From contig CM044311.1 in NCBI GenBank assembly GCA_024291935.2, forward strand, positions 29,516,001 through 29,580,000: DNA of 64,000 nucleotides. Direction: 5' to 3'. This DNA is from Okapia johnstoni. Lineage: Eukaryota > Chordata > Mammalia > Artiodactyla > Giraffidae. The notes beneath the pieces are model-generated. The model worked only from the letters and a program-made list of their open reading frames with translations. It was not told the origin of the DNA and made no database searches. Below, in pieces: positions 59,060-64,000 of this stretch (the stretch's first letter is position 1; each line of letters starts with the position of its first letter). A program made the translations under genes and the position numbers.

Positions 59060-59420
59060 AGTGGACACAATAGCCTGAAAGAGCCTTTTAAAATTAAAAT
59101 CAACAAAATATAGTGGTGATATGGTGGATAAGAGAAAATATAATGACTGAAGGGACTTCTTCATTCCAAGCATGAGAGACAGAGTGAATTATGACCATCT
59201 AGATAGAATGTTTTGGGTGGAGATAATGAGTTCAGTGTGGGACATATTGAACATCAGTTGTCTGTGGGCCAATACAATTATAGGCCTGGAACCCAAGAGA
59301 AAAAATCTGACATTAAGGTAGAGATTTATAATTGATCAAAAAAATTGATGGCAATAGAAGACATCAGTATGGAAATCCTGTATAGGAAGACAGCATAAAC
59401 AGTACAAAGTTTAGAGTATT
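59060..59420 (-). mobile_element. L2 LINE, more 5' part
   Basis: gttcagtgtgggacatattg, aacatcagttgtctgtgggc, ggtagagatttataattgat and gacatcagtatggaaatcct resemble reverse-complement L2 ORF sequence upstream of the 3' end. Same strand and order as 57966-58740. Confidence 0.5.
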
Positions 59421-59424
59421 GGGG

Positions 59425-60115
59425 AAAATACTAAAACCAGAAAAGAAACTGCTAGTACATTTTAAATGACTTAAGAATAACAGCTATACCATCATTTCAA
59501 ACCAGTGTTTTTGTAGATTTGGAACCGCAAGAAGCATTGGAAGTCTTTGAGATTGACCACTAGTTATAGTAAGGACTTAGCACTTTTTTCTTTTTTTTAC
59601 AGCAGCAGCATGGGGGAGAAAAAAAAATAGCACTTTTTTGTCGGTATATTTTGTAGGGCTTTTGCATCTTAAAGTAGGATAAATTATTAAGTTTCTAGAG
59701 CTGAAAAGTGTGTAGGCTAATGACTAAGCTGAATTTCTTTGGCAACTGTAAGGCAATGGTGATATTTACACATGCTTGTCTGTCACTCACCTGTGGCCTC
59801 ATAGGGACAGCATCAGAAGGAGGTGTCTCTGGTTTCTAAGGCCTACACTTACTTGGTTTGCTCTCTATGTACTTATTCTCTGCATAAAGACACCTCTGAC
59901 TCTATATGTTACAAAGGGGAAATCATTGAACGTTTAATTTCTCTTTAACGCATGTTACCATGTACCCTCTCTCAGGTGCATATCCTCTTCCTCTTCTCTA
60001 AATAGGCCATGAAAATTCCATTAACAGCAGTTTGGAAGTCATCCATCTATTGGTAAGCTTACTCCAGCTTACACCTGGGAAACTGTCCCTTGACTCCTTT
60101 CCCTCTTTGTAAAGG
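59425..60115. other. unique sequence
   Basis: No gene or confident repeat. Confidence 0.35.
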
Positions 60116-60117
60116 AA

Positions 60118-60433
60118 AGTTCTCGGTTCCCCTACTGTTGAAGACAAGGTTGAAGGATTTTGTGCATAACCTTTCTAGTATATGAAATGAGAACAGATGT
60201 CCAGTATGTTGAACATATTTTGGCATTGTCCTTCTTTGAGATTGGAATGAAAACTGACCTTTTCCAGTCATGTGCCCCCTGCTGAGTTTTCCAAATTTGC
60301 TGACATATTGAGTGCAGCACTTTCACAGCATCATCTTTTAGGATTTGAAATAGCCCAGCTGCAATTCAATCACTTCCACTGGCCATGTTTCTAGTATTGA
60401 CTCCTAAGGCCTATTTAACTTCACACTCCAAGG
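60118..60433 (-). mobile_element. BovB LINE internal fragment (upstream of RT active site)
   Basis: Complement of the BovB RT N-terminal region: ggcattgtccttctttgaga, actgaccttttccagtcatg and gtgcagcactttcacagcat. The minus strand reads KVLHSICQQIWKTQQ and DWKRSVFIPISKKDNAK, part of the RT fingers. The RT active site and the whole 3' end are absent. Confidence 0.9.
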
Positions 60434-60513
60434 ATCATTGCGATCCATGCATTGAACCCACATCTCCTGCATTGCATTCGGATTCTTTACAGCTACACAA
60501 CCAGAGAAGCCCT
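60434..60513 (-). mobile_element. tRNA-like SINE head fragment
   Basis: cattgaacccacatctcctg and gattctttacagctacacaa, ending agagaagccc, is the complement of a Bov-tA or CHR head only. It abuts the BovB fragment. Confidence 0.75.
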
Positions 60514-60519
60514 AATAAT

Positions 60520-60660
60520 GCAGTTTTACAGACGGGAAAGCTGGGGAACAGAAAATTTAAAGAATTTATCCCGAATCACATAAGTAATTGAGGTACAGAT
60601 GCAGAATTTAAACTCTAATCCTATTCTAAATCTGACGTTTAATTACACAGAGTACTAGTC
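60520..60660 (+). mobile_element. MIR SINE fragment
   Basis: gttttacagacgggaaagct, agaatttatcccgaatcaca and ctctaatcctattctaaatc follow the MIR 'ttttacagatgaggaaactg ... cttgcccaaggtcaca' order. Confidence 0.6.
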
Positions 60661-60664
60661 CATC

Positions 60665-61177
60665 TGTCTTGATCAGAAGTTGACCATATATTCGCATTTC
60701 CATTCTATCTTTGGTTTGAATTTCCCTCAAAGCTCTCTGCCTCATACTAGTTCCCTATCTGTATTTCCTTCTTATGAAACTTACTGAATAGTTCAAAAGT
60801 ACAGGGTTCATATGTCTCTATCTTTATACAGTGACTGAGGGATTTCGATCCCACAGAAAGGAATCTTATTAATAATAGACTTTGCTGTTCAAGAAGCAGT
60901 TAGAATATTCTCTATGGACTCATTTAATCCCCACTCCACATTCCAGTCTGTAGAACATATGGAAACCTGATTTACTTAAATTAATACAATAAAATTAAGG
61001 ATTTAAATATTCAGAATGTGTCCAAGTTAGTACCACCTACATTATTTAAGTGATCTTTATTTATTTTTCTGTTATGAAACCTCATATAACACCTGTGTGC
61101 TTGGAAATGCAGAATTTTGTGTGCTTGAATCATATTATAATTTGCTTCAATGTGTTTATAACACAAACCCCTCAGTT
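60665..61177. other. unique AT-rich sequence
   Basis: Nothing recognised. Confidence 0.35.
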
Positions 61178-61236
61178 GATATATATATATATATATATGT
61201 GTATATGTATATATATATATATGTGTGTGTGTGTAT
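61178..61236. repeat. (TA)n(TG)n microsatellite
   Basis: tatatata runs broken by gtgtatatgt, then a gtgtgtgtgtg run. Likely length-polymorphic. Confidence 0.95.
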
Positions 61237-61404
61237 TTATTTATAAATGAAAATGTTTGTTTATGTAAAGCATATATTTCAGGCTATTTCTAAAACTCTT
61301 AAGAATCATCAGTCATACCAGTTTACCTACCTGTATTTAATAGATGGGTACTTTAGGCATGAGCAGAATAAGGAAGACTGAGTGCTAAAGAATTGATGCT
61401 TTTG

Positions 61405-62159
61405 CAAGGAACACAAATGCATGAGGACAAATTGCTGTCCCCGCCATGATGGGAGAAGTCCAATGTAGTTAACCTACCGCCGGGTGGCTGGCTGGATCTC
61501 AGGAAGCACGCGTCCCGGGGCTCAGTGCTTGTCTCTGCTGGGTGGAGCCCCAGCACGCAGCAGTCGCCTCAGCCTGTGTGCACTTGGAAGCCGGGTGCTG
61601 CCTTCATCCCTGCCACCGTGGCCATTGCCCACAGGTACTTTATTTTTTTATTTTTTTTTTCCATCTTTTTTTTTTTTTTTTTTTTTTAGTTGGGGGCTAA
61701 TTACTTTACAATATTGTAGTAGTTTTTGCCATACATCGACATGAATCAGCCATGGATTCACATGTGCTCCCCCTCCCAAACCCTCCTCCCACCTCCCTCC
61801 CCCTCCCATCCCTCAGTGTCATCCCAACGCTCCATCCCTGAGCATCCGTCCCATGCATAGAACATGGAATGGTGTTCTGCTTCACATATGACAATATACA
61901 TGTTTCAATGTTATTGTCCCAGAACGTCCAACCCTCACCTTCTCCCTCAGAGTCCACAGGACTGTTCTATGCATCTGTGTCTCTTATTCTGTCTCACATA
62001 TAGGGTTACCATTACCATCTTTCAAATTCCATATACATGCATTAGTATACTGTATTGGTGCTTTTCTTTCTGGCTCACTTCACTCTGTATAATGGGCTCC
62101 AGTTTCATCCATCTCAATAGAACGGATTCAAATGTAAAAAAAAAAAAAAAAAAAAAAAA
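61405..62159 (+). mobile_element. composite retrocopy: CpG-rich 5' part, antisense L1, A-tail
   Basis: Bounded by a perfect TSD, gaattgatgcttttg, at 61390-61404 and 62160-62174. It ends in about 24 A's (62136-62159), so the inserted RNA ran on the plus strand. Positions 61405-61640 are CpG-rich and unidentified. 61641-62136 is a bovine L1 3' end in antisense, including its T-run. aataga at 62116-62121, about 15 nt before the A-tail, could be a weak poly(A) signal. Most simply, it is a reverse-transcribed cellular transcript with an exonised antisense L1. Confidence 0.7.
61684..62136 (-). mobile_element. bovine-type L1 3' end within the retrocopy
   Basis: 453 bp complementary to 35435-35887, with no difference seen by eye. 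It includes the C-run cluster 61769-61807, the complement of the G-rich L1 tract. Long T-runs at 61644-61683 are its A-tail on the other strand. Confidence 0.95.
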
Positions 62160-62529
62160 GAATTGATGCTTTTGAACTGTGGTGTTGGAGAAGACTCTTG
62201 AGAGTCCCTTGGACTGCAAGGAGATCAAGCATAGTCAATCCTAAAAGAAATCAACCCTGAATATTCATCAGAAGGACTGATGCTGAATCTCTAATACTTT
62301 GGCCACATGATGTAAAGAGTTGACTCGTTGGAAAAGACTCAGATGCCAGGAAAGACTGAGGGCAAGAGGAGAAAGGGACACAGAGGATGAGATGGTTGGA
62401 TAGTATCGCCATCTCAATGGACATGAGTTTGAGCAGACTCTGGGAGATAGTGAAGGATATGGAAGCCCATTGTAGTGCAGTTGATGGGGCTACAAAGAGT
62501 TGGACACAACCTAGCAACTGAACAATGCA

Positions 62530-63172
62530 AAAACTTTCAAATGGATGTTTATAACTGCTTCATTCATCATTGCTATAACTTGGAAGCAACCAAGATATCC
62601 TTTTGTAGATGAAAAGAGTAATAAACTGTTACACATCCAGACAAATGAATATTATTCAGCACTAAATAAAATGAGCTATCAAGTCATGGAGGGATCTTAA
62701 ATACATACTATTAGGTCAAATAAGTCAATCGAAAAGGATACATACTATAGCTTTCCAACTACAAATATGAATTCTGTAAAAGGCAAAACTATGGATGCCG
62801 TAAAATAGTAAGTGGTTGCCTTAAATGGGTGGGAAGAGCTGAACAGGTGGAACACAAGATTTTTAGGCCAGTGAATCTATTCTGTGTACACTACAGTTGT
62901 GGATACATGCCATTACACATTTTCAAAACCCATAAAATGTATAACACCCAGAGTGAATCCTTGCATAAACTATGGGCTTTGGATGATTATGATATGTTAA
63001 TGCAGGTTCATCAATTATACCAAATATACCACTTTTGTGGGGGGTGTTTTATATTGGGGATTCTTGAGTATGTGTGTGTGGACAGAACATACAGTGTATG
63101 CTCTGTACTTTCCATCACTCTTACTGTGAATCTAAAAGTTCTCTAAAATATAAAGTTTGTTAATGAAACAAA
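62530..63172 (+). mobile_element. L1M 3' end
   Basis: ataactgcttcattcatcat, gaatattattcagcactaaa, agtaagtggttgccttaaat, gtgaatccttgcataaacta tgggctttgg, tgcaggttcatcaattatac and ctaaaagttctctaaaatat match an old L1M 3' end nearly throughout. A plus-strand frame at 62829-63146 is incidental. Confidence 0.85.
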
Positions 63173-63179
63173 CCCTTTA

Positions 63180-64000
63180 AAATTGTTAGAAGTTACTTTG
63201 AGCCATTCAAACTCTTAATTCATTTTAATGCTAACTTGACTATAGAGGTGAGTAAGGAAGAAACATTCCACTTCTTGTCTTTCTATCACTGATTCTAAGT
63301 TCTGTCCAGTATTGTGGAGTCTAGTAAAACTTTTTTCTTTAATAGCTGCGTGATTTGAAGTTTCAAATCAAAACCAATGGCTAGTCCCATAACTTCTATG
63401 TCCTAAATTCAAGAACTGGAATTTGTGATTTGTACTTCTCAATACATTTATCTCCTCTCCTCTAGAGCCTTTTTGGTATTCCCAGATGTATTAGCAGATA
63501 TACTACCTATATGAATTCTTTTTGAACTTGTTTCTATCAGGACCATTCTCTTTTAGAAGTTTCAGGCCCTTTAGCTGCCAACTTTATAAAATTCCATCTT
63601 AGTGAAACATCCTTTTTTTTTAAGAATGGTTATCAGGACATATTTAATCTATGAGACTATTTTCTAAAAGACTGATATTAAGAGTTCTTTGTTCATGTCG
63701 AAAATTAGTAGAAAAATGCAAACATATTCAGTGACACAGGCAACCTTGACAAAAGAGCAATTTAAAGTATTTTCTTGATAGAAATCACTGAAGACTTCAT
63801 TTTTGCATTCATATAAACATCTTCCTCAAATCACTTTTTATTTAGCATGCTACTTATGAAGGTATTTTGCATTACAGCCCAAGTGTAGAAATATTATCCC
63901 TCCTTTTCTGTTGAGTGAAACATGGTTGATTATGTCTGTTTTGGGATACTTTTGAGATGTAAATTTGATTTGAACAAAGGATGTTGATTTGCATTTTCTA
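63180..64000. other. unique AT-rich sequence
   Basis: No gene or confident repeat to the end of the window. Confidence 0.4.

Larger units (their letters stand above)
61369..62525 (+). mobile_element. BovB LINE 3' end, split by a composite retrocopy
   Basis: Sense BovB starts at about 61369 (aaggaagactgagtgctaaa) and is interrupted after gaattgatgcttttg at 61404. It resumes with a second copy of that target at 62160 and runs to the tail cctagcaactgaacaatg. 5'-truncated. Confidence 0.93.

Noticed and set aside
61178..61236. TA/TG run as a promoter or origin signal
   Set aside because: Simple microsatellite with no associated gene or motif.
1..64000. CRISPR arrays, operons, phage or plasmid modules
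   Set aside because: The DNA is clearly mammalian. The repeats are dispersed retroposons, with no regularly spaced direct repeats and no bacterial-type gene packing.

Overview
This window is nuclear DNA from a ruminant, most likely a bovid. The diagnosis rests on repeats: many Bov-tA SINEs, BOV-A2 SINEs, BovB (RTE-class) LINE fragments on both strands, CHR-type SINEs shared by cetaceans, hippos and ruminants, and a bovine-type L1 3' end. Older mammal-wide layers (L1M, L2, MIR, MLT1 LTRs, mariner) lie beneath them. The DNA is AT-rich and looks intergenic or deeply intronic. I recognise no intact cellular protein gene, tRNA, rRNA or snRNA gene. The open frames above about 100 codons are transposon remnants or are expected by chance in AT-rich DNA.

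Layout. 0-10 kb: old L1 and L2/MIR remnants, Bov-tA copies and three BovB copies (3.0, 4.4 and 8.1 kb). The 4.4 kb copy carries a tiny 5' inversion. 10-20 kb: an MLT-like LTR, an interrupted L2, a 79 bp palindromic mariner miniature element, a BOV-A2 and a 5'-truncated CHR SINE, both with clear target-site duplications (TSDs). 20-32 kb: three larger BovB copies (20.8, 23.3, 30.4 kb) with recognisable but broken reverse-transcriptase frames, a BovB piece at 27.1 kb, L1 3' ends, Bov-tA copies and an MLT1 LTR. 32-43 kb: mostly unique AT-rich DNA with a SINE dimer and a young L1 3' end. 43-53 kb: MLT1, CHR-2, L2 (-), a full-length but dead Hsmar1-type mariner split by a Bov-tA, a 5'-inverted L1, an 85 nt hairpin and a MIR. 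53-64 kb: a CHR SINE holding a BOV-A2, L2 and BovB pieces, then a composite retrocopy inserted in a BovB, then an old L1M.

No genes here work together as a system. The most unusual item is the ~750 bp insertion at about 61.4-62.16 kb. It has a perfect TSD, an A-tail, a CpG-rich 5' part I cannot identify, and an antisense L1 3' part that looks identical by eye to the L1 at 35.4 kb. It reads as a reverse-transcribed cellular transcript whose 3' end came from an antisense L1. Second is the 23-bp-stem hairpin at 52.16-52.24 kb. Boundaries were judged by eye and are usually good to about 5-20 bases.
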